Part shown: positions 9,007 through 19,304 of the stretch, in pieces
Position numbering within the stretch: the first letter of the stretch is position 1
Layout: each line of letters starts with the position of its first letter
Assembly (NCBI RefSeq): GCF_019112545.1
Contig: NW_025064916.1
Location: forward strand, 78,569 to 103,555
From: Guyanagaster necrorhizus
Lineage: Eukaryota; Basidiomycota; Agaricomycetes; Agaricales; Physalacriaceae
Length of the DNA: 24,987 bases
Direction: 5' to 3'
Program-made: the position numbers and the translations under genes
Notes under the pieces: model-generated
The model's input: the letters and a program-made list of their open reading frames with translations, nothing else
Told to the model about the DNA's origin: nothing
The model's database searches: none

Positions 9007-12000
9007 ATGGGACAGACGACTTCCAGGAACCGGACTCCGTTACAGTCGCCTGATACAAACGCCTCTACCGGCATCGATGTCCCTCCCAGCACCCCAGAAA
9101 CACAGTCTGACGATGTTCCAGACAACAATCAGCCATCCGCGCCATCCAACAACTCTCCGACATCCAAGGCGTCTCGCCGCTCAGCTCGCTCTGCCGTTCG
9201 CAAGAGTATCCTGAACCTCGTGAAGCCACGTTCATCGCACTCCGAAGGGTCTAGTGAGCGTCCAGGCTCTAATACACGCAAATCATGGCGAGCGTCTAGG
9301 CGCTGGTCAAAAACACCGCCATCTTTGACTCCAGATATCGATTCCTCTCCGAGCGCGTCGTCGGCCAGTGGTGCGCTGTCATCTGTCCTTGACAAGAACA
9401 GGGACCCTGACTCGCAGCCATCCGAACCTTTGACGTCGCCCTCTCTCGACTCACCAGCAGCCACTGGAAGTTCCAGTCCACTGGATCCGGATCGGGAGGA
9501 TAGGCATAGCACTACGTCGCCGCCTGTGTTCAACAATGCGCCAGAAGACGAAGTCATTATCAGCCCCGACCATTTCGCTTCCTCGCAAGACGTTCCGGAC
9601 GTTCCGCAAGATGTATCGCCCTCACCCACTATCGGCCCCGCAGATCAATCATCACCTGGACAGACTTCTCCATCACCTGCACGACAGTTCCCCCCTCCAG
9701 GAACGCTCGTTGTGGTACAAGGTGTCGTACATACGACCGATGTACCTAGGCCTGATGTCGCCCCATCCTTCGTTCCGCCCGATCTTCCTGAAGCACCGAT
9801 GATGACTCGTCGAGGAGCGTCACTCTCTCGTTCGTCCACTTCCGTCAATCAGGAGCGTCCAGCGAGGAACAGATTGTCTGCGCTTCTTCGGTCGCGGCCT
9901 CCCAGCATGGTGTCCACAAATTCTCCCTCTGTCACTCCAAGAGACGGTGATCCACATACAGCGGAAGTATCAACATCAACCCCAGAACCTAATGATACAC
10001 AACCACCACCACCGCCGCCACCACCGCCGCCACCTCCACCTCCACCTGAAGCAGAACCCTTTGAACAACGTCCCCCTGGTGCTATCTCTTCCAGTAGCAT
10101 TGATGTGCTTGGAACTCTTCTAAGGTAGAGTCCTTAAGCGATTGCAAATAATGACTTATGCTTACATTCGTTTCCAGCGTCGCAGCAGCTGCCACGGCTG
10201 CTTCATTGCTCACAGGGTCATCGGAGCCTATACTCTCCTCAGGCCTCACCCCTCCAGCACCAAATGCATCTACTACAGACCCAGATACGTCCCTTCGGCC
10301 CAACTCACCTACTCCAACTGCCGGCTTAGCGGATACTATGACCGGCCGAAGTGAACGTATGAGGCAGGCCTGGGCCAACATTCGGGAACGATTCGGTCTT
10401 CGTACACCGACTCCGTCTCCAGGGCCTCAGGTGCTGGATCGGAGCGACCAGGGAGATGAGCTTCCGCAGGCGTTACCCGATGCTTCACCGCCAGATGCGA
10501 GAGAGCGAATGTTCGCGGAGATGGCCCGTGCCTTTAATACAGGACTGGGTATGCCATCGGATTCTCCGCAGCGTACGGATGAAGGCGCATCATCGACCCA
10601 GGGCTCAGAAAGCCCCACCATCAATGTCACTCCTCACTTACCAGCAGAAGGCACCTTTGAGCGGTTTTTGATCGACTTGCAAACCGATCTGCGGTCCACA
10701 CTGACGCAACAAGCACAGCAGGTACCAGAGGGAGCTCCTGCTCCCGATTCGGAGCCACCGCCTCTGGAACCGTTAGGAACAGAACTTAATTCTATGACCT
10801 CTCCTACCAGCGATTCGGAACTCTTACCTGTTGCTGCAGAAGCACCTCAGACACACAGAGACACTGTAGGAGAGAGTGAAAATCACAACGATAACATGCC
10901 TGAACTGCAAGACGTCTCTGACTCGGATTCTGAATTCAGTAATGATTCCGATTCTGAAATGGCACATCCCCCTCGTCGTTCACCTTCGATTACCGCTTCT
11001 TCTTCACATCGGCCCCAACCTCTCACACAGGGTGACAACTGGACAATGCCCACACTGCCGAGCACCGCTGGGTCTGCCGCTGAGGCCTCGCGGCCAGAGG
11101 GTCCTTCTGGCAGAATTAATTGGTGGAGACTATACCGTTTCCCCCCAATCCTTGCACCTCGTGGTAGCGGTGCTGTAGAGGTCAACTTGCGCTCGCAACC
11201 AAACCCCCTGCTTGCTTCTACACCATCCGTTCAACTCCCAATGCCAGAAACGACATCACCCCGCCCTGCCTCGTCACCGACGGCATCCGACGCCGCGCCC
11301 TCTCCCACACCTTCAGAAACGGGGCCGAACATCGTCGTTCCTGTCATCGTAGTTGGTTTGCAGTCTGTGCAGATGAATTGGCGGCATAATGCCCAGGCCT
11401 CACCCTCACCGGCGGAGCCTGTTGATCCTGCGGAGCTTGACGTTTTCCAGCAGCAGGGCGACGAAAACGATGGTAGAATGCCTGAGGCGGGTGTCGACGG
11501 TTTGAATACCGGTGCGGGTGGACCCTCTCTACCGTCTGATACGACTCGCGGTCGTCGATGGCATGCTCGTGCAGCCAGTGCGTTGCGAAACTTGCGTTCG
11601 GGACGTAGGACGCATGTACACGGCGTTGCTTCCGATGTTGATGCTACAGGATCTCGCACTTTCTTGATTTATGTCATCGGAGGTATGATCGTCTGATGAT
11701 GCTTGTGTTGTTTCTCGTTCACTCACTTTCGTTCATAGGGTATTATCCTCCGGATCATAGTATCGTAACCGGTGAACCTAATAACTTTGATTCCTTTGAG
11801 GCGTTGTTGTGCGTCTTTAATTCTCTTTATGCGACATACGATGTGCTCATTGTTTTCTAGGGATTTGGCCGAGCTTCTGGGACAAGTCAAACCGCCGACG
11901 GTTTCAAAGGAAGAAATTGAAAAATCTGGCTTGGAGGTTATCAAGTCGACTCGCCTTGCTGAATATGAGCGAGGTGGCAAAATATCATCCAACTGTATTG

Positions 12001-12302
12001 ACAGGGTTTGTTTACATGCTTGAAGACCTATCGAGCGAGCTAACAGTCTTTTCCACAGTGCCTCATCTGCCTGGATGATTATGTACCCGAAGATGATGTA
12101 CGAGTCATGACATGTCGGCATGCTTTCCATCAGAAGTGTGTCGATATATGGCTGCAGACGGGTAAGAATAATTGCCCGGCGTGCCGTGGGATGGTGAGTT
12201 TCGGCTGCTTGAATGTTCGTCTGTGCTCTTGGACTTATCTTCCATTTCCAGGGTGTGCCCACGGAAGCTCCGGATCCTCAGCCAGACGTAACGACACAAT
12301 AA
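9007..12302 (+). CDS. Large disordered RING-H2 protein, putative E3 ubiquitin ligase, six exons
   Basis: Exons 9007-10124, 10178-11682, 11739-11808, 11861-12005, 12059-12193 and 12252-12302 give 1007 residues; introns are 52-58 nt, GT-AG. The C-terminal RING-H2 finger (947-988) has all eight ligands: C947, C950, C965, H967, H970, C973, C985, C988. W977 is at the usual E2-contact position. The N-terminus MGQTTSR fits an N-myristoylation signal (Gly2, Ser6), which suggests membrane attachment. About 900 residues between are Ser/Pro/Thr-rich and low-complexity, with a proline run near residues 331-346 and acidic DSDSE patches near 640-655. A short conserved-looking block (YYPPDHSIVTGEPNNFDSFE) and a helical segment precede the RING. 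It is likely an E3 ubiquitin ligase; the target is unknown. Confidence 0.9.
9998..10047 (+). repeat. Proline-codon microsatellite (CCA/CCG/CCT)n
   Basis: A run of about 16 consecutive proline codons within the first exon of the RING gene. Such tracts vary in length between strains and serve as SH3/WW/profilin-type ligands. Confidence 0.8.
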
Positions 12303-12974
12303 TCTTGCATCTTCTATTCCACCACTCCTTGCCTCCTGCCATGTATTTCTCACACCATGTCTGCATCTCCTTTTTAGTATAGTCCTCGCCTTGCTTTTCT
12401 TCATGTTTGCTTGATGTTCTCTGACAATTGTACCGTACCGTAATACAGACCAAAGAAAATCAATACATAGAATGGACCAGAACGATATTTACTCGGGGCG
12501 TAAGAAGGAGCGGCAAAATTTGACTTGCTGATAAGAGCCGCTCCCTTAATGGAGAAGACAAAGTTCCTAGTCGGATATACACGATAAAATAACTTTAGCA
12601 CCATATCAGGGCCAAAAAAAACTGGCAGAGCGTTCAATGCCTAATCGGGACGCATTGCCAGCAACCACGACATTCACTGCCGCTTTCTCTAGCTTTCCTG
12701 GTTTTGCGCAAACTGCCTATGAGTCTTTTCCAGCCTCTCCATTCTTTGTCGCCAGCAGAACTTCCAAGTCATTGTGCGGAGCCCCTGCGCTGTTCTCACC
12801 AATGACCCATGACACCGACATCTTGTTCGAAATCATCTCCATGGGGGCAGGATTTATGAGCAAATATCTGAGAGATTTGAGCTTGAATTTGGATTTAAAA
12901 AAAAACACAATTTGTACTATGATCTTTTGCGTCTTTTCTTCCTTTCAAAGAAGCAACTTCTCTTCGTCGTACAG
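12303..12974. other. Intergenic region downstream of the RING gene
   Basis: No supported gene. A 120-residue frame (12637-12999) has no family resemblance. Upstream parts of the FunK1 kinase may be present but too decayed to recognise. Confidence 0.5.
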
Positions 12975-13534
12975 GCACGCCACCTTACATGGCTCATGAT
13001 CTTCTGGGTTCTGGGTCGGTCTGACGTTGGTCATCTGTATCGACATGATGTCGAAGCCTTCTACTGTGTTCTATTGATACTCTGCTGCCATTACGAGAAC
13101 TGTTCAATCCGCAGAAGAAGTGTTCATGAGGGAATTGAAATTGAAAAAGGAGATGCCTTTTGCTACGTGGTTCATCATGGCGGTCACTTGCTGCGGCGGA
13201 AAAAGTTAGTTTCCTGGTTTGTGCCCAAGGCAATCCCTACATCGACATCATTTTCTGCTTTTCGTCCGTGGTTGGTTAACAACATTCGCTACGCATTTAA
13301 AGCAGGGTTACATGCACGTAGCCTAGCCTATCTGAGGCTCAATTTCCCTCGAAGAAAACAATTCCTCTCGAATGCATCCCACCAAAAGAGCGACATCGCA
13401 CAAACCGCTACAGTAACATTAAAAGCCTGGAGCCCTTTGATGACGAGACGCTTGGTGACTACATTGTCTACTCGGACCTTCTGGCATTTATGTCAAGGGA
13501 TCGACAGTCAACCCCTAGTCATCAAGAAAGTTGA
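12975..13534 (+). pseudogene. FunK1-type fungal kinase, C-lobe remnant with frameshifts
   Basis: Segments of a fungal-specific FunK1 kinase C-lobe appear in correct order but in different frames: GTPPYMAHDLLGSGS after an acceptor-like cag at 12972-12974, then HLYRHDVEAFYCVLL, MPFATWF, AFRPWLVNNIRYAFKAGL and finally PFDDETLGDYIVYSDLLAF ending at a TGA at 13532-13534. The first two segments are only about 10 nt apart and cannot be joined by an intron, so at least one indel is present, and more frame changes follow. The N-lobe and catalytic loop were not found. FunK1 kinases are strongly expanded in Agaricomycetes and often decay, so a pseudogene is the best reading. Confidence 0.65.
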
Positions 13535-13793
13535 AGTCTGAAGGGTCAAGCAAAATCCTGTAGAATATTAAACACCCCCCGAAATTTGTGTCTTCCCTAA
13601 TCTTCGTTGCACTTTAGTTTTGTTCTCCTAGAATGCCACCGCAAGTGCTGATTTGGTAGAATATCCAGACGTCGTGCTGTGTGACGGCGTAACGGAACTA
13701 TGCTCCGTTCTCCCAGTGTTCTCCCATTTCAGAGGCCGTCCCTGCAGACATCTGGAGATAACAGTTGACCCTTCATCGGCTTTTCATGGGGAC
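13535..13793. other. Short intergenic spacer
   Basis: Nothing recognisable on either strand. It separates the FunK1 remnant from the open stretch ending at 13794. Confidence 0.5.
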
Positions 13794-14230
13794 TTATGAT
13801 ATCTGCATTCCCGGACCTGGCACGTCATCCCTCGTGGATCCATGACTAGTGTTAGTGTCCACCAGAAACGCTACCGTTTTCCTGAAGTCTGCCAGTGACT
13901 CCTCGTAGTGCAGCAAATGCGCCCAAAAGACGTGTAGCTGGTGTATGTACGCATGTGTACGCTCGTGAGCATCCATATTGCGTTGGGGCGGTGCGGAAGG
14001 TACTTCATTGGGGTCGCGGGGGGCCAGGATCCATAGTAGTGCGAGCTGGAGAGATGGGCTAGGCTTGGATGCTTCGTATACGTGACGCATTGAAAGCGTG
14101 TGAGCTTCGCGGCAGACGACTTCTGTTGTAAGGACCCCTAGGGCTTCGTCCCATGTGTACAGCGTAATTATTTCTTCAGACCCGTTGGCTTCGCATCGGC
14201 ACTGAATCTCGTTGAGAGATTGATGGCAAC
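13794..14230 (-). CDS. Unassigned open stretch, possible 3' exon of a gene or gene fragment
   Basis: The minus-strand frame is open for about 145 codons (stop at 13794-13796; first in-frame ATG at 14090). It reads like a soluble alpha-helical protein: LYTWDEALGVLTTEVV, SMRHVYEASKPSPSLQLALLW, and near the end FWAHLLHYEESLADFRKTVA. Codon choice and the mix of residues look coding. A possible acceptor (gattcag) near 14199 would start the exon at CRCEANGSEE. No upstream exon could be joined with confidence, and I do not recognise the family. It may be a truncated gene. Confidence 0.35.
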
Positions 14231-14851
14231 AAAAATGGATGAATTAACAGTAGTAGATAAATACAACAAGTCGCGAGACTTGGACGTAGGGAAAGGAAAG
14301 AGGAACGCTGCTGGCCGGTCGACCGTAACGTTTAATGAATTTGGCCACACGGAATATTCGGTCCGGTCATGCTCCCACTTAGGGCGGTCCAGCACTGGTG
14401 CCCGAAAGTTATCTTGGTATCTTGGCTTCTGACCAACGACTTAGAGAGTTCGATGTACACGAACGTCAATCGCTGGGGTTACCTGATGCATTGGCAGGAA
14501 TATGTGTCTCCCAGGTAGAGGGTAAAGTAAGAGAACAACGTTGTAAGGACACCTGAACGTCAGATGGATATCATTGACCAGGATCGGGTAATTTTTGACC
14601 GGGTCATTGATAACTGTGGCGAGCAGCTTGAGTACACTTGCTGTCCGTTGTCTGCACTGTGAATGCACAATGTTGGCGACACTCCTTCAGCGGTGGAAAG
14701 TACAGCACAGACCTGCTCCGATTATTAGTGTCTCAGAAATATCGTGCTTCGGCTGCCGCTTATATTTCATCGTTCACAGGAAGGCACGTTTTCAATTACG
14801 AGTGAGTAGCCAATCTTCGTTTCGGTGATGTATTAAATCAACGAACTTTAG
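14231..14851. other. Region without a supported gene
   Basis: Short frames occur on both strands. The minus strand at 14441-14668 contains a stretch reading YNVVLLLYPLPG that coincides with a 25-bp sequence repeated at 19634-19658. No complete model could be built. Confidence 0.4.
14523..14547. repeat. 25-bp direct repeat, copy 1
   Basis: This sequence occurs again at 19634-19658 with a single C/T difference (24 of 25 identical), in the same orientation about 5.1 kb away. It begins taaagtaagagaacaa and ends gttgtaag. Confidence 0.7.
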
Positions 14852-15178
14852 GGGGTTGAGCTGCCTCGGCATTTCACTGTGACTGGAGCACATAACACTC
14901 TGTACGTACCATGGGTTTCGCCGGACTTGAGATCCATCGATCCTATTCTACACGCTGGCGTCCAGCAACAACTGTTGATGTTGGTACAAGATGTGTCTAG
15001 GGTGCATGTAAAAGGTCGTCGCCAATACCCGAAGATCACCGCGTTTCTGCAAGAGGACGGTGAGGTCATGGAAGTATTGCCTTTCAGTACGTTACGCATA
15101 CTTGATTTCTTGGCATGGTTGCTCACCGAGTCTTTGGCAGAGGATATTCTGAGGGACGGGAGGGCCAAAAGGCCTTAG
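14852..15178 (+). CDS. Unassigned 3' exon, possible gene fragment
   Basis: An open frame of 108 codons ends in TAG at 15176-15178. It is preceded by a plausible 50-nt intron (14802-14851, gtgagt...ctttag) that keeps the frame with upstream codons ...KARFQLR. The exon reads GVELPRHFTVTGAHN, then VQQQLLMLVQDVSRVHVKG, YPKITAFLQEDGEVMEVLPF and LRILDFLAWLLTESLAEDIL, resembling a folded protein. No family is recognised and the 5' part could not be traced beyond about 14595, where GTG/ATG codons occur. It may be a degenerate or orphan gene. Confidence 0.3.
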   Translation, partial: GVELPRHFTVTGAHNTLYVPWVSPDLRSIDPILHAGVQQQLLMLVQDVSRVHVKGRRQYPKITAFLQEDGEVMEVLPFSTLRILDFLAWLLTESLAEDILRDGRAKRP

Positions 15179-16620
15179 GAGACGGCACAACTTTCGTCGC
15201 TGGCTTGTGTAGTTGTAGTTCTTGTCACAAACCAGGTCAACGGCTTCCGAGGAAGGAGATTTGTAGGAGCTGAGGCTTCGCTGACGAGAAGAAAGAAGAA
15301 GAATACCAATGCATGTAATTATACTTTCTTAACCGTTCATGATTATATATATTCCGCAAATCATTATCAACACTCAGTACATACTGTCGGCCCTCATTGA
15401 TGCTCGCCTCATTTGGTAATTCCTTCTTTCACTTTTAGTCAATGAGAGGCTGACCGTCATGTAGATCGAGCGTAGTGCCAGTGCCAGTGCTCAATGCCTT
15501 GGCAGTGTCCCTTGGTTCCTTTACTCGTCTCGTTTAGGCCATGCCTATGCCCCCCTTGTATTAGCTGCGCCTCCCATGTACAAATGTTATTTTAAATACT
15601 ATCTTGTTGCATAGTAAGTATGAATGGTACAATGTCGACCACCCTATTTTTCGTGCATGATGGGGCTGTCCATGCAATCTCAGAACAAAACCGGTAAAGA
15701 CTACAGCTTGGTATCGATCATGATGCAAATACAGGACTCAGAAATGCCACGCAGATATGTGAACCATTCAAATACCTTTGAATGTCGTCTATGCAAGAGA
15801 CAATGGCCTTACCTTCGGTGGCACTGAAATTGCCTTTGTTCTTGTCATCAATGTATATGACAAAGACCAAATGCCACTCGTCCTCGGAAATATAAAGCCA
15901 GTCCACATCATTGCAATTTCCTTGTCCTCTTTCTTCCCTATCTCACACGTAGAGCTCGATAGTCATTGACTTTGAGCAGTTTTTGCACCCACCCTTGCCA
16001 CTTCCCCTTTTCATTTTCGTTATACTCTAGTTACAGTCTCTTGTATTTCATATACTCACCTGTGCCGGCTTGAGCACGGCTTCCCTTGAGGGGCCGTCGT
16101 GAGAGAGCTTTGGCGTCCAAACAAAGACTTGTTTTGTCCCCAACCCCTCGCTCCTAAGAACACTCCTCATCCAATACCGCTCCTCACATCCTCTCAACTC
16201 CTAGAACAAGCATAGATTAGCCCTCATGCAACTAGTTGGGAAGGAGATAATTTTCGTGGACGGAACTTTTGGAGAAACTCGAATTCGGTATTTAAACACC
16301 TGCTCGGAGCTCAGTGCTAGGGAATGGCGAGGTTGAGAATTATCTTTGGGACGTACATGAGCTCCAAATATTAGGCCCATCCGATTTCCCAGGGCGGCAG
16401 ACCAGTCCGCTCGCTTGACTTTGATTTGAACCACCGTACGCGTGTCAAGGAAGAGCGCCTATCAGCGCCTACTCCACATTTTCCTTTCTTTTCAGCTTGC
16501 TTCTCCGTGGAGACCGGGATGCCTTCCTTTCTGCGGAACGAAGTTATGCCACTTAGATGTGGGACATCATGTATAGGACGGAGCCATGGTACAGGTGATA
16601 CAATGATTCTATTGCTATGA
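15179..16620. other. Gene-poor region
   Basis: Nothing supportable. Frames such as 15718-15906 (-) have a good donor-like site (GAAG|GTAAGG) but no joinable exon or family. An AT-rich patch (15335-15362) and a short GTGCCA tandem (15476-15490) are the only compositional features. Confidence 0.5.
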
Positions 16621-17219
16621 TTATGAACACGCGCCAGGGACGGTCTCGTATTGAGAAATTACATCGACTTTTGCTGCCGAAGCAGAATTGGTGTCAAAAA
16701 CGTAGCCCAGCCATTCCTTGGCGAGGCGACGGGCGAGTTCAATACCAATGACGCGCTGGCCCATGCAAAGAACTTGAGCGTTGTTGCTCAGAACACCCCG
16801 TTCCACCGAAAAGCTGTCGTGAGCCGTGACGGCGCGAATACCAGGGACTTTGTTGGCAGAAATGGCGACGCCTGTTTGTAATTGTCTTGTTAGCTCATCG
16901 AGTCATCCTATCAGACAGGCCTGCTACGCACCAAGGCCAGTTCCACAGATCAACAGCCCACGGTCAGCCTCGCCTGCGACAATCTTCTTTGCGGCTGTGA
17001 CAGCGACGTGGGGGTACGCTGTCTTCTCGTTCGAATCGACAACGCCGACGTCGATGACCTCTGAGACTCGAGGATCCTTCTCCAGGTCGGCTTTCAGCGC
17101 GTTCTTGTATTGGACACCAGCATCCTGTCGCAAGCTTAGACTTGTACAGAACAAGGCAGAGGCAGACTCACATCGCAGCCCACGACGACGCGCCATTTTG
17201 GAGGTGCTGTATCGGACAT
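16621..17219 (-). CDS. RpiB/LacA/LacB-type sugar-phosphate isomerase, three exons
   Basis: On the minus strand, exons 17219-17172, 17124-16932 and 16871-16621 give 163 residues; introns are 47 and 60 nt, GT-AG. The protein is full length for the family, which interconverts aldose and ketose phosphates (ribose 5-phosphate/ribulose 5-phosphate in RpiB; tetrose or galactose phosphates in relatives). Motifs are VVVGCDDAG (residues 11-19), DVGVVD (41-46), Y53-P54, the catalytic cysteine loop LLICGTGLG (73-81, Cys76), RAVTAHD, and [14 protein letters not shown] before the C-terminal helix. No targeting signal is seen, so it is cytosolic. Fungal members have been linked to pentose or tetritol metabolism; the substrate here is not decided by sequence. 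It is the first of four minus-strand genes. Confidence 0.9.
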
Positions 17220-17599
17220 TGCGTGGTAAACTGGGTTAGTAACGAAGGATATGGTCCGTACAAGTAGTAGTAGATTCGTACGAGCGCTCCGTTGCGGTTT
17301 CTATTAGGGGACTCGGAATCGGAATCATATGTGCCCGGACCGGGCCGCCCTCTCTCGACCGGACCAAGCCATCCAACACTGATGCTACTGGCTCCCTCGG
17401 TATCTGTCTCGGAAAGCGGAAAACATGGAATGGTCCATTCGTGCCTGGAACAGTGTTCAAGACATCACTGCATCGACACTTACCGCGAGCCAATCAGCAC
17501 AGGAACTTCCGAACCGCGTGACTGGAACCCCTCCGTATCGTTCTGAATATCATATTTACTTTCAAAGTTAAACGGAGCGTCTTTCACCTGTAACATGCT
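17220..17599. other. Promoter-length gap upstream of the isomerase gene
   Basis: A 380-bp gap between the isomerase ATG and the end of the oxygenase-like gene. No clear TATA element is seen. A GC-rich block with repeated CCGG occurs near 17335-17348. Confidence 0.4.
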
Positions 17600-18488
17600 T
17601 CATCGTGTGAAAAGAAGATCAGCTCGCAGTAAGTACTCGTTCCAAACCATAATTCCACCGTCATAAGAGGCCAAAGCTCTGAGCTCAATAGATTGCCGCA
17701 AAGGAGAACCCTCTGGCGTATTAGGATCCACAAATGCGCTGTGCGCGTTGAATGTTGTTTTCTCCTTGCCCTTGGTCGAGTCGAAGCTGTACCCCAACGA
17801 TGAGTCGATCTAGTAAATCACAGTTAGCAAAGCACCACACCACTTGAATGTCACCACCTCGTCCGGGGACATTCCTCTCAAGTAGACCCACTTATGCCTC
17901 GCATTCCACTTTATTGCATAGGTCTCCCCAGGACCTCCGGGAAACTTGAGCCTCATCGGGAACAAGTCGATCTTCTCGTCGACTGTGCTGAATCCGAGTG
18001 ACGTATCAAATGCTGGGTTCTCGATTGGACGCCACAAGTTGAGTATCTGAAAACGACGTTTGACAAGCTCCCGCGCCTCGCTCTCTGGCAAACGACGAAA
18101 TACACGACCAATGGCAGCTGCCGGTGTTTGGTCGACGTGATATTGAACACCGGCTGGCGCTTCATTGGAGATTCCTCCAGGTCTCCCGGACGATGCCTGC
18201 GAATGGCTGCACTAGTCAGCTACCACTCCAAAAAATTGATGCGCAACGGCGAAGAACGTACTATGATCAAATATAAAGGCCTTTGCCGCACCCGTGAGTT
18301 TCTCATACAGTTCTCCACTCTCGGGAAAGTATTCTCGGATAATGTCGTCGTCACTGTTGAAGGTAGCGTGCTTGGAGGCCCGAGCTTGACGAGCTGATTT
18401 CACCACGCAGACTGATAATTTGATATTTATGTTCCCGAGTGTAATAACAGCTACAGTAATCCCATCCGTTAATGTGTAACACTGCCAT
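17600..18488 (-). pseudogene. AsaB/GA4-desaturase-like oxygenase with broken frames
   Basis: On the minus strand the family is clear: HATFNSDDDIIREYFPESGE, AKAFIFDH joined by a 55-nt intron (18261-18207) to TIRRHRPGDLEESPMKRQPV, then VDQTPAAAIGRVFRRLPESE, LVKRRFQILNLWRPIENPA and YLRGMSPDEVVTFK. A 54-nt intron (17840-17787) leads to CFDSTKGKEKTTFNAHSAF and SIELRALASYD, ending at a TGA at 17600. The HVD triplet plus a later His (AHSAF) and Arg resemble the iron/2-oxoglutarate oxygenase triad. Two defects are seen. One base appears missing at about 18138-18139, where the frame changes exactly before the HVDQ codons. The N-terminal part (EHKYQIISLRGEIS) lies in another frame and lacks about a dozen expected residues. 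It is therefore probably a recent pseudogene, unless the single-base break is a sequencing error. Confidence 0.7.
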
Positions 18489-18624
18489 ATCTTTGTATTA
18501 CGGAGGAACCCAATTCCAAAGGAGACGTCATCTCAATTTGATCCAAGTCACGTCAGTCCCGCGAAGGCAGAGACGCCAAGATGATATTGAACGTGGTTCC
18601 CTTGTACCTGAAAGACCCCGAAAA

Positions 18625-19222
18625 TCAATCTTCGATGTATCCCATACGAATCAAAAAGGCATACCCAAGACGGTCCGATCCTGGGTCGTTGAAAACGCTG
18701 AATATTGCGCAGCATCAGTACCCAGGGCTATCGGTACGACTTGCCGACGAAAACGTACATATATCCCCTGTCGTTCGGAATTCCAAGCTCTTTCTCGAAG
18801 AACTCAAAGAAACACTGGCTAAAACTAGCGTTTTTCTCCGTTGGAATGCCCAATACCGTGAGCTGGCGTGCCATCGTATAATCAGCCCATCATCTGGTTG
18901 ACCTAGACACAGTGTTCCACGTACCACATTCATGGTAAAGGCTGGGTCGTACGTGCCACCAAAGATCATACTTTCATCGTGCTTGTATGTCACAGTGATG
19001 TATTTTGTCATGCCGAGGATCTCAGCGCTTTTCTGAGGAGAGGTAAGTCAGAGAATAGAATTCAAAGAACGTCGAAAGGGTTAACGAGACCTGGGATAAG
19101 GCAGTTGTAAATGCTTTAGCGTCCGAGACCTTCGAAGTTGGTAAACAGATCAATGTAGACAGAGTAATCGAAATGCGAACAGAACTTACCTTGACGTTCG
19201 TAGTGAGCTCAATGATTGGCAT
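18625..19222 (-). CDS. MIF/tautomerase superfamily protein, five exons
   Basis: On the minus strand, exons 19222-19190, 19129-19091, 19032-18925, 18862-18759 and 18697-18625 give 118 residues, the usual MIF length; introns are 58-62 nt, GT-AG. The start MPIIELTTNV leaves proline as the first residue after Met removal, the catalytic base of this superfamily. Further signatures are TKYITVTYKHDESMIFGG, then DPAFTMN, FFEFFEKELGIPNDRGYI and NDPGSDRLGY. Family members catalyse keto-enol tautomerisation (phenylpyruvate or dopachrome as test substrates); the role in fungi is unsettled. A TATA box at 19296-19304 lies 74 bp upstream of the ATG. The stop is only about 140 bp from the oxygenase-like remnant downstream. 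Confidence 0.88.
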
Positions 19223-19295
19223 TGTGAATCGAAGCAGGGAAGTGCTTTGGAGTTCTGACTGTTCAGATAGGGAATGAAGGTCGATTCAACGAGCC

Positions 19296-19304
19296 CTTTA
19301 TATA
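19296..19304 (-). promoter_or_regulatory. TATA box of the MIF-like gene
   Basis: TATATAAAG on the minus strand, 74-82 bp before the MIF-like start codon. This allows a leader of roughly 40-50 nt. Confidence 0.6.

Noticed and set aside
9129..9629. Long minus-strand ORF inside the RING gene
   Set aside because: Antisense shadow of the Ser/Pro-rich coding exon.
15718..15906. Minus-strand ORF MDWLYISEDEWHLV with a strong donor-like GAAG|GTAAGG
   Set aside because: No acceptor leads to a continuing frame with recognisable content.
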